Position numbers and translations under genes: made by a program. Below, piece by piece: positions 8,797 through 14,801 of a DNA stretch of 14,801 bases; positions within the stretch are counted from its first letter, which is position 1; every line of letters begins with the position of its first letter. The notes under the pieces were generated by a model. That model ran no database searches and was not told where the DNA came from. It saw only the letters and a program-made list of their open reading frames with translations. The stretch comes from an uncultured Desulfobulbaceae bacterium (lineage in GTDB: Bacteria > Desulfobacterota > Desulfobulbia > Desulfobulbales > BM004), in assembly GCA_947258675.1 (NCBI GenBank), contig CAMYJP010000015.1, positions 1-14,801 on the forward strand, in the 5' to 3' direction.

Positions 8797-9606
8797 ATGG
8801 CCAAAGTCATTATTGCCGGCGCAGCAGGTCGGATGGGCAGACGAATTGGGTATATGGTGAATGAGCATCAGGATCTGCATGTCAGTGGTGGATTTGAAAA
8901 GAAAGGACATCCTGATGTCGGCAGGGACCTGGGGGAACTCGGCGGGTATAGTAAGATCGGAGTCGTTGTTGTTGAAGATATCGGGCCCGTTTTGGACCAG
9001 GGTGACGTTATTATTGATTTTACTTACCACCAAGCTACCATGGAAATTGCCCGTAAAGCTGCTGAACACAATAAAGCCATGGTAATCGGAACTACCGGAC
9101 TAAGTCAGGAGAACCTTGAAGAATTGGCAGAACTTTCCAAGGGGTTTCCCTGTGTCCAGGCACCGAATATGGCTGTCGGTGTCAATGTGCTGTTTAAGGT
9201 TGTCCAGAAAATGGCTTCCATTCTGGGCGATGATTATGACATTGAGATTGTTGAAGCCCACCACCGGATGAAGAAAGACGCGCCCAGCGGCACAGCTCTG
9301 AAACTGGGAGAAATGGCTGCCCAGGGTGTAAACAGAAAACTTGAGGAGGTCGGGGTCTATTCGCGACATGGAATTATAGGTGAGAGATCTGATAAAGAAA
9401 TAGGCATCCAGACAATTCGGGCAGGTGATATTGTAGGTGAGCACACAGTCTTGTTTGCCGGAGCTGGTGAACGATTGGAAATTACCCATCGGGCCCATAG
9501 CCGTGATAATTTCGCCAGAGGTGCAGCGCTAGCCGCTGCTTGGGTAGTCAAACAGGCAAACGGCCTCTATACGATGTTTGATGTCCTAGGATTGAAAGAC
9601 CTTTAA
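8797..9606 (+). CDS. dapB: 4-hydroxy-tetrahydrodipicolinate reductase
   Basis: Reduces the DapA product to tetrahydrodipicolinate with NAD(P)H. The N-terminal Rossmann nucleotide-binding motif GAAGRMG is at residues 8-14, and GTTG, part of the cofactor site, is at 98-101. The signature EAHHRMKKDAPSGTA is at 153-167, with the catalytic His155 and Lys159. The 269-residue length is typical. I chose the ATG at 8797 because AAAGGAG stands at the right distance before it and because it gives the usual MAKVIIAGAAGRMG start. An in-frame ATG at 8776 would add seven unlikely residues and place that ribosome binding site inside the gene. Confidence 0.97.
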   Translation: MAKVIIAGAAGRMGRRIGYMVNEHQDLHVSGGFEKKGHPDVGRDLGELGGYSKIGVVVVEDIGPVLDQGDVIIDFTYHQATMEIARKAAEHNKAMVIGTTGLSQENLEELAELSKGFPCVQAPNMAVGVNVLFKVVQKMASILGDDYDIEIVEAHHRMKKDAPSGTALKLGEMAAQGVNRKLEEVGVYSRHGIIGERSDKEIGIQTIRAGDIVGEHTVLFAGAGERLEITHRAHSRDNFARGAALAAAWVVKQANGLYTMFDVLGLKDL

Positions 9607-9607
9607 A

Positions 9608-9636
9608 TTAAATAAAATCTAACGCTTAACTATAAT
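9608..9636 (+). promoter_or_regulatory. Possible promoter before dapL
   Basis: A perfect -10 hexamer TATAAT lies at 9631-9636. The matching -35 at 17-base spacing (TTAAAT, 9608-9613) is weak. The predicted start near 9643 would leave a short leader carrying the AAAGGAAAG ribosome binding site of dapL. In AT-rich intergenic DNA such a hexamer can occur by chance. Confidence 0.3.
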
Positions 9637-9660
9637 TGAGAAAAGAAAGGAAAGTTATAA

Positions 9661-10830
9661 ATGATAACAATTGAGAAAGCAGCAAGACTTCAACAATTAC
9701 CTCCATATCTTTTTGCAGAATTGGATCGCAAGAAAGCAGAGGCTAAGGCAAAAGGTGTAGATGTCATCGATCTAGGGGTTGGGGATCCTGACCTGCCAAC
9801 CCCAGATAATATAATCTCCAAGCTGGCAGAGGCGGCAAAAGATCCACAATTTCATAGGTATCCAAGTTATACAGGGATGAATGATTTTCGCGAAGCAGTC
9901 GGTCGTTGGTATCTTGGTCGTACAGGCGTCACTCTGAATCCATTAAAAGAGGTTGTCTCACTTATCGGTTCCAAGGAAGGAATAGCCCATATTCCATTAG
10001 CATTTATAAACCCGGGGGATGTCGTTTTAGTGCCTAGTCCGGCCTATCCTGTTTATGCGATTGCTACTTTGTTTGCCGGTGGAATTCCACACGAAATGCC
10101 ACTGTTGAAGAAGAACAGCTTTCTGCCTGATTTTGATGCCATCCCGAAAGGTGTTTTATCCCGTGTTAAAATGATGTTTCTGAATTACCCGAACAATCCC
10201 ACCGGCGCTTCTGCATCTGCAGATTTTTTTAAGAAGGTTGTGGAGTTTGCCAGCCGGCACAACATCATGGTCTGCCATGATTTTGCTTACTCTGAAATGG
10301 CCTATAACGGATATCAACCACCCAGTTTCCTGGAAACAGACGGCGCCATGGAAGTCGGTATTGAGTTTCATTCATTGTCCAAGACATACAATATGACCGG
10401 TTGGCGTATCGGTTTTGCAGCTGGGAATGCTGAAATTATAAGTGGCCTCGGACAGATTAAGAGTAATATTGATTCAGGTATTTTTGAAGCAATTCAAGTT
10501 GCAGGAATTGAAGCGCTTGAAGGTGACCAGCAATGTTTGGCAGAGATGAGAGATATCTATAGCCAGCGGCGGGATGTGCTTGTAGGTGGATTGAGAAATC
10601 TCGGCCTGCAGATGGAAACTCCAAGGGCTACCTTCTATGTCTGGTTTGAGGTTCCGAAAAGTTATAATTCAGCAAGCTTTGCCAGTCTGCTCCTAGAGAA
10701 GGCCGGAATAGTCTCCACTCCTGGCAATGGCTTTGGTGAACCCGGTGAAGGATATGTCCGAATGGCGTTGACCGTTTCAAAGGATAGATTGCAGGAAGCT
10801 GTTGACCGCATAGCACAGGTTGGTTTTTGA
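9661..10830 (+). CDS. dapL: LL-diaminopimelate aminotransferase
   Basis: A fold-I PLP aminotransferase of 389 residues. By family resemblance and context it converts tetrahydrodipicolinate directly to LL-diaminopimelate using glutamate, bypassing the succinylase or acetylase steps. The PLP lysine is Lys241 in SLSKTYNMTGWRIGF. NYPNNPTG is at 175-182, Asp207 and Tyr210 lie in HDFAYSEM, and GSKEG (103-107) is the phosphate-binding loop. The N-terminus 'RLQQLPPYLFAELDRKK' and GVGDPDLPTP are typical of DapL proteins. Its position directly after dapA and dapB, with no dapC, dapD or dapE in the cluster, strongly supports this over a generic aspartate or alanine aminotransferase. Substrate specificity cannot be proved from sequence alone. 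Confidence 0.93.
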   Translation: MITIEKAARLQQLPPYLFAELDRKKAEAKAKGVDVIDLGVGDPDLPTPDNIISKLAEAAKDPQFHRYPSYTGMNDFREAVGRWYLGRTGVTLNPLKEVVSLIGSKEGIAHIPLAFINPGDVVLVPSPAYPVYAIATLFAGGIPHEMPLLKKNSFLPDFDAIPKGVLSRVKMMFLNYPNNPTGASASADFFKKVVEFASRHNIMVCHDFAYSEMAYNGYQPPSFLETDGAMEVGIEFHSLSKTYNMTGWRIGFAAGNAEIISGLGQIKSNIDSGIFEAIQVAGIEALEGDQQCLAEMRDIYSQRRDVLVGGLRNLGLQMETPRATFYVWFEVPKSYNSASFASLLLEKAGIVSTPGNGFGEPGEGYVRMALTVSKDRLQEAVDRIAQVGF

Positions 10831-10842
10831 TCGCAAAGATTT

Positions 10843-11361
10843 ATGAGTGAAGCTGTAATAGGTTTTGGGTCTAATCTTGGAAACGGCCGAGACAATATAA
10901 ATGAGGCCTGGAGCAGACTGGGTGCTTTCAGTGTTTGTAGCTTACTTGCGTTGTCCAGTCCATATTTTACTAAACCGATCTGCATGGAATCAAAGCATTG
11001 GTTTACAAATGCAGTTGGGCGAATAAAGACGAGTCTACACCCAAAGAGCTTGCTTGAAATTCTGCTTCAGATTGAAGCTGATATGGGAAGAGAGCGTATA
11101 GCCGGCAGCAGTCTCCCAAGTGACAGAAAGATCGATCTGGATCTTATCTATTATGATGATCTGGTTTTTTCTGCTGAGGATTTGATTGTCCCCCATCCTG
11201 CAATACAAAACCGCTTGTTTGTCCTGGCCCCATTGGATGAATTGCTGCCAGATAGGATCCATCCGGTTCTTGGCCAGACTTCCAGTCAGATGTTGATGCA
11301 ACTTAAAGTGACTGACGCCCTCAAAAAAAATAATCAGCTAGTTAAGAAAATGACCTGGTAA
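10843..11361 (+). CDS. folK: 2-amino-4-hydroxy-6-hydroxymethyldihydropteridine pyrophosphokinase
   Basis: Transfers pyrophosphate from ATP to 6-hydroxymethyl-7,8-dihydropterin in folate synthesis. GFGSNLGN at residues 7-14 is the N-terminal signature (usually I-x-L/F-GSN-L/x-G). The metal-binding motif DRKIDLD is at 94-100, with Asp98 and Asp100 for the two magnesium ions. VPHPAIQNRLFVLAPL (116-131) matches the conserved 'PHP...R.FVL.PL' segment. The length of 172 is normal. The gene begins 12 bases after the dapL stop with only a poor ribosome binding site (GCAAAG), so it is probably translated after dapL readthrough by the same transcript. No folB or folP is nearby. Confidence 0.95.
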   Translation: MSEAVIGFGSNLGNGRDNINEAWSRLGAFSVCSLLALSSPYFTKPICMESKHWFTNAVGRIKTSLHPKSLLEILLQIEADMGRERIAGSSLPSDRKIDLDLIYYDDLVFSAEDLIVPHPAIQNRLFVLAPLDELLPDRIHPVLGQTSSQMLMQLKVTDALKKNNQLVKKMTW

Positions 11362-11449
11362 AATTGAAAAATTGATGGGAGATTAAAACCTGGTAAATGA
11401 GATTGCCCATATTTAGTTTGAGTTGGATTGTTTTTAAGGAAAATGGACC

Positions 11450-11743
11450 ATGACCCCGATACGTATTCTCATCATTGCAATTTTGATTTATATTCTCTAT
11501 CGGTTGATTGTTGGGCCTCGCAAACAACCAAAAGGCTCTTCAACTATCAAGGACGGGCACGATCAGGGCGAAAAGCGACAGGTTGAAGATGTTCTAGTCG
11601 AAGATCCGGTGTGCCATACGTATATTCCACAAAAACAGTCTTTAGTTCTCCAGCATAAGGGAAAAGCTGTTCATTTCTGCAGCGAAAAATGCCGTGAATC
11701 GTTTCTCAACGCCGCTGAAAATGATAATTCCAAAATTCTTTGA
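11450..11743 (+). CDS. Small membrane-anchored protein with Cys-rich YHS/TRASH-like domain
   Basis: 97 residues. A single N-terminal hydrophobic helix at about 4-21 is followed by a basic GPRKQPK stop-transfer stretch, then a charged linker. The C-terminal domain reads DPVCHTYIP, then a beta hairpin, then HFCSEKCRESFL. Cys55, His56, Cys77 and Cys81 form a C-x21-C-x3-C pattern with FCSxxCRxxF, which is typical of YHS/TRASH-type metal-binding domains. PP0621-type small proteins have a similar layout. The topology suggests the domain lies in the cytoplasm, because the positive residues follow the helix; this is an inference. TAAGGAAAA upstream supports the ATG. It may bind a metal ion, but substrate and partner are unknown. 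The link to folK and the transglycosylase is by order only. Confidence 0.8.
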   Translation: MTPIRILIIAILIYILYRLIVGPRKQPKGSSTIKDGHDQGEKRQVEDVLVEDPVCHTYIPQKQSLVLQHKGKAVHFCSEKCRESFLNAAENDNSKIL

Positions 11744-11755
11744 GGAGATGATAGA

Positions 11756-11842
11756 ATGTGGGATTCCAGCTGCTCTTCAAATCACTTCACGTTGCAGTCA
11801 AATGAAAAATGTCCTCTTCAAAGAGGGATTGATCTGATTTGA
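11756..11842 (+). CDS. Possible 28-residue small ORF
   Basis: An ATG at 11756 stands eight bases after a good GAGGAG and opens 28 codons ending in TGA at 11840-11842. The peptide has two cysteines, begins MWDSSCSSNHF and has no hydrophobic segment. An overlapping frame from ATG 11748 gives a 29-residue peptide, but the ribosome binding site touches that start. A weak 5-bp hairpin (CCTCT/AGAGG, 11813-11826) lies inside. There is no family recognition, and the good ribosome binding site is the only support. It may be chance. Confidence 0.15.
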   Translation: MWDSSCSSNHFTLQSNEKCPLQRGIDLI

Positions 11843-11909
11843 TTGCCTTGTGGGCATCAACCTTGCCGCCTTATCCGTTTTTTTATAAATCATATAACCC
11901 ATGTGATAA

Positions 11910-11936
11910 GAATATCTGAAAATATTCCGATACAAT
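11910..11936 (+). promoter_or_regulatory. Possible promoter and inverted repeat before the transglycosylase gene
   Basis: GAATAT (11910-11915) and ATATTC (11922-11927) form a perfect 6-base inverted repeat, and a -10-like TACAAT follows at 11931-11936. No good -35 is visible. A start near 11943 would fit the ribosome binding site at 11957 and a TTG start at 11979. The evidence is only suggestive. Confidence 0.2.
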
Positions 11937-11978
11937 ACTATGACTGTATTGGAAAGAAAAGGAGGAGGTATCCTTGCA

Positions 11979-12647
11979 TTGTTTTTCAAGATGTTGCGGA
12001 TGGTTGATATAACGAGTAACTGCATTTTTCACATCCCGCATAAAATAGGTCTGCAGTTCATTTTATTCATTTCTATCATTGCCCATATACCTTGCCCGGT
12101 TCTGGCGGATATTTATGCTTATGTTGATGAACATGGTATAAAGCATTACAGTAATGTGCCTGCAGATCCCAGATATCGTTTAAAGAGTCTGCCAAAAGTC
12201 GGATCTGTCAGTCGTCTGGTCGGCAGATTTGACAGATACATACGGAAAGCTGCAGAAACCTATGAGATTGATCCTCTGCTGATCAAGGCAATTGTAAAAG
12301 TTGAATCTGGTTTTAACCCGCGTGCTGTCTCCTCAAGAGGAGCCATGGGTCTTATGCAGTTGATGCCTGAAACAGCAAAGGATATGGATGTTCCAAACCC
12401 ATATGATCCAGAGGAAAACATTTTTGGTGGTACAAGGTACCTGAGATGGATTCTTGATCGCTTTGATGGAGATCTGAAATTGGCCTTGGCGGCCTATAAT
12501 GCAGGACCAGATCGAGTAGAGCGAACAGGACGTATCCCAAAGATCCCGGAAACGGTTCAGTATGTTGACAGGGTGCTGAATAATTATGAGAGATATCATA
12601 TTTCTTCGCCCAGAAACTCAAAGTGGGAGAAATACGCATTTGATTAG
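11979..12647 (+). CDS. Lytic transglycosylase with DUF4124-like N-terminus
   Basis: A periplasmic or membrane-associated murein lytic transglycosylase that cleaves the MurNAc-GlcNAc bond with 1,6-anhydro product. A hydrophobic signal segment (GLQFILFISIIAHI) is followed by a DUF4124-like stretch 'IYAYVDEHGIKHYSNVP' and then the SLT domain. With a TTG start the catalytic Glu is residue 109 in KVESGFNP, with GLMQLMP at 124-130 and AAYNAGP at 171-177, all diagnostic for SLT family 1. A very strong AAGGAGGAGG (11957-11967) sits about 11 bases before the TTG at 11979. It lies inside the reading frame opened by ATG 11940, which has no ribosome binding site of its own, so 11940 is unlikely. ATG 11991 is the other candidate start. 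pgsA follows after nine bases. Confidence 0.9.
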   Translation: MFFKMLRMVDITSNCIFHIPHKIGLQFILFISIIAHIPCPVLADIYAYVDEHGIKHYSNVPADPRYRLKSLPKVGSVSRLVGRFDRYIRKAAETYEIDPLLIKAIVKVESGFNPRAVSSRGAMGLMQLMPETAKDMDVPNPYDPEENIFGGTRYLRWILDRFDGDLKLALAAYNAGPDRVERTGRIPKIPETVQYVDRVLNNYERYHISSPRNSKWEKYAFD

Positions 12648-12656
12648 AGGAGAATA

Positions 12657-13226
12657 GTGCCATCAATTATTACCATCCCTAATCTTCTTACCGGTTATCG
12701 TTTTGCTGTCGTGCCTCTTCTTCTTTTTTGTCTCTACCCTGAGGCAGGCATCGGCACAAGCCTGTTTTCCTTTTTCCTGTTTTTGTCAGCAGCATTGACC
12801 GATTTCGCAGACGGCTATTTTGCCAGAAAACACAAGGCTGTATCAGTTTTCGGGCAATTGATGGACCCGCTAGCCGATAAAGTGCTGGTAGCAACTCCAT
12901 TAATCATGTTGATACCCATGGGAAGAATTGCAGCATGGGTAAGTCTGCTTATCATTGCTCGAGAAATTGCAGTAACCGGATTGCGTGGACTAGCTGCTGC
13001 ATCCGGCATTGTCGTCGCAGCCAGCGGTCTGGGTAAAATAAAAAGTGCATTTCAGTATACTGGCCTTTGTGTACTGATTTTTCCCGCCGAGTTACTCCCG
13101 ATTCCCAATCTCCACGACCTTGGCAGGATAATACTCTATGCCTCCCTGGTATTGACCCTCTGGTCAGGAGTTGACTATTTTGTCAAGCTGCAAAAGATAT
13201 ATTTGGGAAAAGTAGATTCTCCATAG
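12657..13226 (+). CDS. pgsA: CDP-diacylglycerol--glycerol-3-phosphate 3-phosphatidyltransferase
   Basis: An integral inner-membrane enzyme that forms phosphatidylglycerol phosphate, the committed step to phosphatidylglycerol and cardiolipin. The full CDP-alcohol phosphatidyltransferase signature D-x2-DG-x2-AR-x8-G-x3-D-x3-D is present: Asp49, Asp52, Gly53, Ala56, Arg57, Gly66, Asp70 and Asp74. About five to six hydrophobic segments surround it. The 'IPNLLTGYRF' N-terminus and 'AREIAVTGLRG' at 101-111 are characteristic of PgsA rather than PssA. The start is GTG at 12657 with AGAGGAG directly before it. The length of 189 is normal. It follows the transglycosylase by nine bases, so both likely share a transcript. 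No clear terminator is visible after its stop. Confidence 0.95.
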   Translation: MPSIITIPNLLTGYRFAVVPLLLFCLYPEAGIGTSLFSFFLFLSAALTDFADGYFARKHKAVSVFGQLMDPLADKVLVATPLIMLIPMGRIAAWVSLLIIAREIAVTGLRGLAAASGIVVAASGLGKIKSAFQYTGLCVLIFPAELLPIPNLHDLGRIILYASLVLTLWSGVDYFVKLQKIYLGKVDSP

Positions 13227-13515
13227 GTATCTCTAGTCCCCAAGGCAAATATTCTTTCTTTATAGTTTCTTGCTATTTCCATTTTCCCTATAGATCTTTT
13301 TTTGTCAGTACCAGTGAATCAAAACCAGGTACATCCGTCTCAAGGTTTTTTCCCCCAAACTCTATTTTTGAAATGAACAGGCTAAGCAGTTTTTGCTCTT
13401 GAGCATGTTCAACAAGCGCCTTCCTAGCGGCTCAAAGTCGAAGTTAGTTCTACCGGGACCTTATCTATTGCGGGAGTTTAATAGTTAAAAACAGGGATGG
13501 AGAATTATATGAGAT
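13227..13515. other. Convergent gap between pgsA and the receiver gene
   Basis: 289 bases lie between two converging genes. I see no coding frame with a ribosome binding site. No clear terminator hairpin with a T-run is present for either side, although several pyrimidine-rich runs occur near 13235-13360. GCTCTTGAGC near 13396 is only a short inverted repeat. Confidence 0.4.
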
Positions 13516-13920
13516 CTAATTTGAGGATAATTGTTTTGCTTGCCGAAGACCATCCCGGACAGCTTCTTTTAACAACTTTGAATTCCATGGTTTAGGAAGA
13601 ATTCGCTGCACATACCCCTTTGAAAGCGCTTTATTAATCATTTTTTGAACCTTGGAGCCGGTCATGAAGTAACGAATAGTGGAGGGATGTCTTGTGCTTA
13701 CTTCCTTTAGGAAGTCAACCCCATTCATACTGGGCATTTCTATATCAGATATGACAAGGTCAATTCTCTGATTACCTAAAATTTCGAGTCCGTCAGCTCC
13801 GCTTGTTGCAAAGAATGTGGAAAATTCTTCATTAGCAAAGAGACGTCGTAATAGAGCAATAATATATTCTTCATCATCTACAAAAAGTACATTATTGGCT
13901 TTAAGATCCATACTTTTCAT
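13516..13920 (-). CDS. Stand-alone response-regulator receiver domain protein
   Basis: A single CheY-like receiver of 134 residues with no output domain. The acidic pair is Asp15-Asp16 (VLFVDDEE) and the phosphoryl acceptor is Asp59 in LVISDIEMPSMNG. The switch Thr87 lies in FMTGS, and Lys110 is in LPKPW. The 'LPKPW' ending with a short helical tail resembles receivers paired with HD-GYP or histidine-kinase signalling proteins. The ATG at 13920 is preceded by AAGGGATGA on the minus strand. It faces pgsA tail to tail across 289 bases and no kinase is in view, so its partner is unknown. A one-gene transcription unit is likely. Confidence 0.9.
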   Translation of the reverse strand: MKSMDLKANNVLFVDDEEYIIALLRRLFANEEFSTFFATSGADGLEILGNQRIDLVISDIEMPSMNGVDFLKEVSTRHPSTIRYFMTGSKVQKMINKALSKGYVQRILPKPWNSKLLKEAVRDGLRQAKQLSSN

Positions 13921-13967
13921 TGTTCATCCCTTGGCTCAAACGAATCCCCATTAAAATTAAGGTATAC

Positions 13968-13996
13968 AATAATGGTATGTACTATCAATGTGTCAA
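13968..13996 (-). promoter_or_regulatory. Possible promoter of the receiver gene
   Basis: A perfect TTGACA reads on the minus strand at 13996-13991. The -10 is poor: ATTATT at 17-base spacing (13973-13968), or TATTGT at 19-base spacing. Position and direction fit the receiver gene start at 13920. Confidence 0.3.
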
Positions 13997-14360
13997 TGTC
14001 CTACGTTGTGGTATATGATAAAATAGATAAGTTCTCTTTTCGGCTGATCATTTTAGAACATTAGTTTTTTTATGGAAAAATTTGACAAGAGAGTTGAGTG
14101 AATTATTAAACTAACTGCTTGCGAGGAGCTTTAAATGTTTTTAGCCTAGCTTTGAGAATTTGCAGGGAAAAAAATATTTGCGGATAAATGGGTAATATGT
14201 ATAATGGCAAGCACTTTCAGGCTGTTATAAAAGGTGTGAAAGCATTCTGAAAACGAGCCATATTAATTAGACCTTATTTGTGAGCTATTAATTTTTCCAG
14301 ATGAAAGGGTTAATTATTTAAAATTTTGAAACGAAAATTTTTAAAAAGATTAAGGAATAC

Positions 14361-14407
14361 GAGGGGTTGCGCCGAACCTTGTTTGGCTGCGCCGCGCAAG
14401 CGACCCT
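14361..14407. other. GC-rich foldable element of unknown nature
   Basis: Within AT-rich DNA this 47-base island folds well. TTGCGC (14367-14372) pairs with GCGCAA (14394-14399), CGAAC (14373-14377) pairs with GTTTG (14381-14385) around a 3-base loop, and the flanking GGG and CCC (14364-14366, 14404-14406) can close the stem. TGCGCCG occurs twice (14369-14375, 14388-14394). It could be a repeat-family member, part of a small RNA, or a tRNA 5' flank structure. It has no T-run and is not a standard terminator. Confidence 0.35.
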
Positions 14408-14462
14408 GTAGATGACGCCTAGATTTTCAATAAAGGATGTTTCCAGGTAGAAATAAATAATA

Positions 14463-14549
14463 GCCGGAGTGGTGAAACTGGTAGACGCACGGGACTCAAA
14501 ATCCCGCGGGGGCAACTCCATGTCGGTTCGATTCCGACCTCCGGCACCA
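14463..14549 (+). tRNA. tRNA-Leu (anticodon CAA)
   Basis: An 87-base tRNA with encoded CCA. The acceptor stem GCCGGAG pairs with CTCCGGC (14539-14545), followed by discriminator A and CCA. The D arm has GGTGAAACTGGTAGAC. The anticodon stem-loop is CGGGA-CTCAAAA-TCCCG, giving anticodon CAA (UUG codon, leucine). A long variable arm (GGGGGCAACTCC) marks a class II tRNA, and the T arm is GTCGG-TTCGATT-CCGAC. All stems pair perfectly, so it should be functional. Confidence 0.98.
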
Positions 14550-14553
14550 TGTA

Positions 14554-14600
14554 AACAAAGGGTTTACAGGTTTTTAGGCCTGTAAACCCTTTGTTGTTTT
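14554..14600 (+). terminator. Intrinsic terminator of the tRNA-Leu gene
   Basis: A perfect 17-base-pair stem (14554-14570 with 14579-14595) with an 8-base loop starts four bases after the CCA end and is followed by GTTTT. The stem is unusually long and perfect. It is nearly symmetrical and could stop transcription from both sides. Confidence 0.85.
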
Positions 14601-14649
14601 GGTAGTTTTGAACAACTTTTTCGTTTGGTAAAACCTGTTTTTGAGAAAT

Positions 14650-14678
14650 AAAAAAGCCCCTCGTGCCGGGAAGGGTTT
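14650..14678 (-). terminator. Possible minus-strand terminator
   Basis: AAGCCC (14654-14659) can pair with GGGTTT (14673-14678), one pair being G-T. On the minus strand the stem is followed by TTTTTT (14655-14650 complement). The inner part pairs poorly. It would stop a leftward transcript entering from the right edge, but I see no leftward gene there. Confidence 0.35.
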
Positions 14679-14696
14679 ATCTCACTTAAGTGAGAT
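14679..14696. repeat. Perfect 18-base palindrome
   Basis: ATCTCACTTAAGTGAGAT is fully self-complementary. It may be a repressor operator for the gene that appears to start just past the right edge, where GGAGGAG at 14792-14798 looks like a ribosome binding site. It may also be half of a terminator region. Confidence 0.5.
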
Positions 14697-14801
14697 TATT
14701 TGTTACGAGTGATTATAACACCAAGAGACCTGGCAATCCCCCCGAAAATTAAAGGTGTTCAAAAGTAGAATTTTCTCATAAAATTATTTTGGAGGAGATT
14801 C

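Larger units (their letters stand above)
13921..14462. other. Long AT-rich gap before the tRNA, no gene seen
   Basis: About 540 bases without a credible coding region on either strand. A minus-strand frame (14318-14521) overlaps the tRNA and is spurious. The stretch is strongly AT-rich except for a sharply GC-rich island at 14361-14407, described separately. The tRNA promoter should lie in its right end, but I cannot place it with confidence. Confidence 0.45.

Noticed and set aside
11811..11827. Hairpin CCTCT/AGAGG as a terminator after the YHS-like gene
   Set aside because: It has only five base pairs and no T-run follows.
14371..14387. GCCGAAC / GTTTGGC resembling integron attC core sites
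   Set aside because: The two cores are only three bases apart. attC sites need a long imperfect palindrome between paired R and L boxes, and no integrase or cassette is present.
14318..14521. Minus-strand open frame overlapping the tRNA
   Set aside because: It is antisense to a perfect tRNA-Leu and has no ribosome binding site or recognisable product.

Overview
The window looks like a chromosomal stretch of a Gram-negative, moderately AT-rich bacterium, most likely a member of the Desulfobacterota (the former Deltaproteobacteria, Desulfobulbales-like). The reasons are a lysine pathway that uses an LL-diaminopimelate aminotransferase, the fusion of arginine and diaminopimelate genes into one block with a fibronectin-type lipoprotein between argH and lysA, and an outer-membrane-type lipoprotein signal. 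The taxonomic assignment is an inference from gene order and protein style.

Left edge (1-859): the C-terminal end of a protein that runs in from outside the window, then about 450 bases without a convincing gene. This gap ends in a terminator-like hairpin immediately before argF.

Arginine and lysine block (860-10830): argF, argG and argH make arginine from ornithine. A lipoprotein gene follows, then lysA, dapF, dapA, dapB and dapL. DapA, DapB, DapL, DapF and LysA carry aspartate semialdehyde to lysine through the one-step aminotransferase variant, and meso-diaminopimelate also feeds peptidoglycan. Four ATGA or near-ATGA junctions (argF/argG, argG/argH, argH/lipoprotein, lysA/dapF) point to a translationally coupled operon. 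dapA, dapB and dapL have their own strong ribosome binding sites in gaps of about 55 to 120 bases.

Right part of the cluster (10843-13226): folK (folate), a small membrane-anchored protein with a Cys-rich YHS/TRASH-like tail, a lytic transglycosylase with a DUF4124-like N-terminus, and pgsA (phosphatidylglycerol synthesis). All are on the plus strand and mostly concern the cell envelope.

Right edge (13227-14801): a stand-alone response-regulator receiver on the minus strand, facing pgsA, then about 540 bases without a gene but with a compact GC-rich fold. After that come a tRNA-Leu(CAA) with encoded CCA, a very strong terminator, two further inverted repeats, and a ribosome-binding-like GGAGGAG at the last bases that suggests a gene starts just outside.

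Most of the window is housekeeping. The points most worth a second look are the attenuator-like hairpin before argF, the LptM-like N-terminus fused to FN3 domains in the lipoprotein, and the folded GC-rich element upstream of the tRNA. I see no mobile element, CRISPR array or obvious new defence system.
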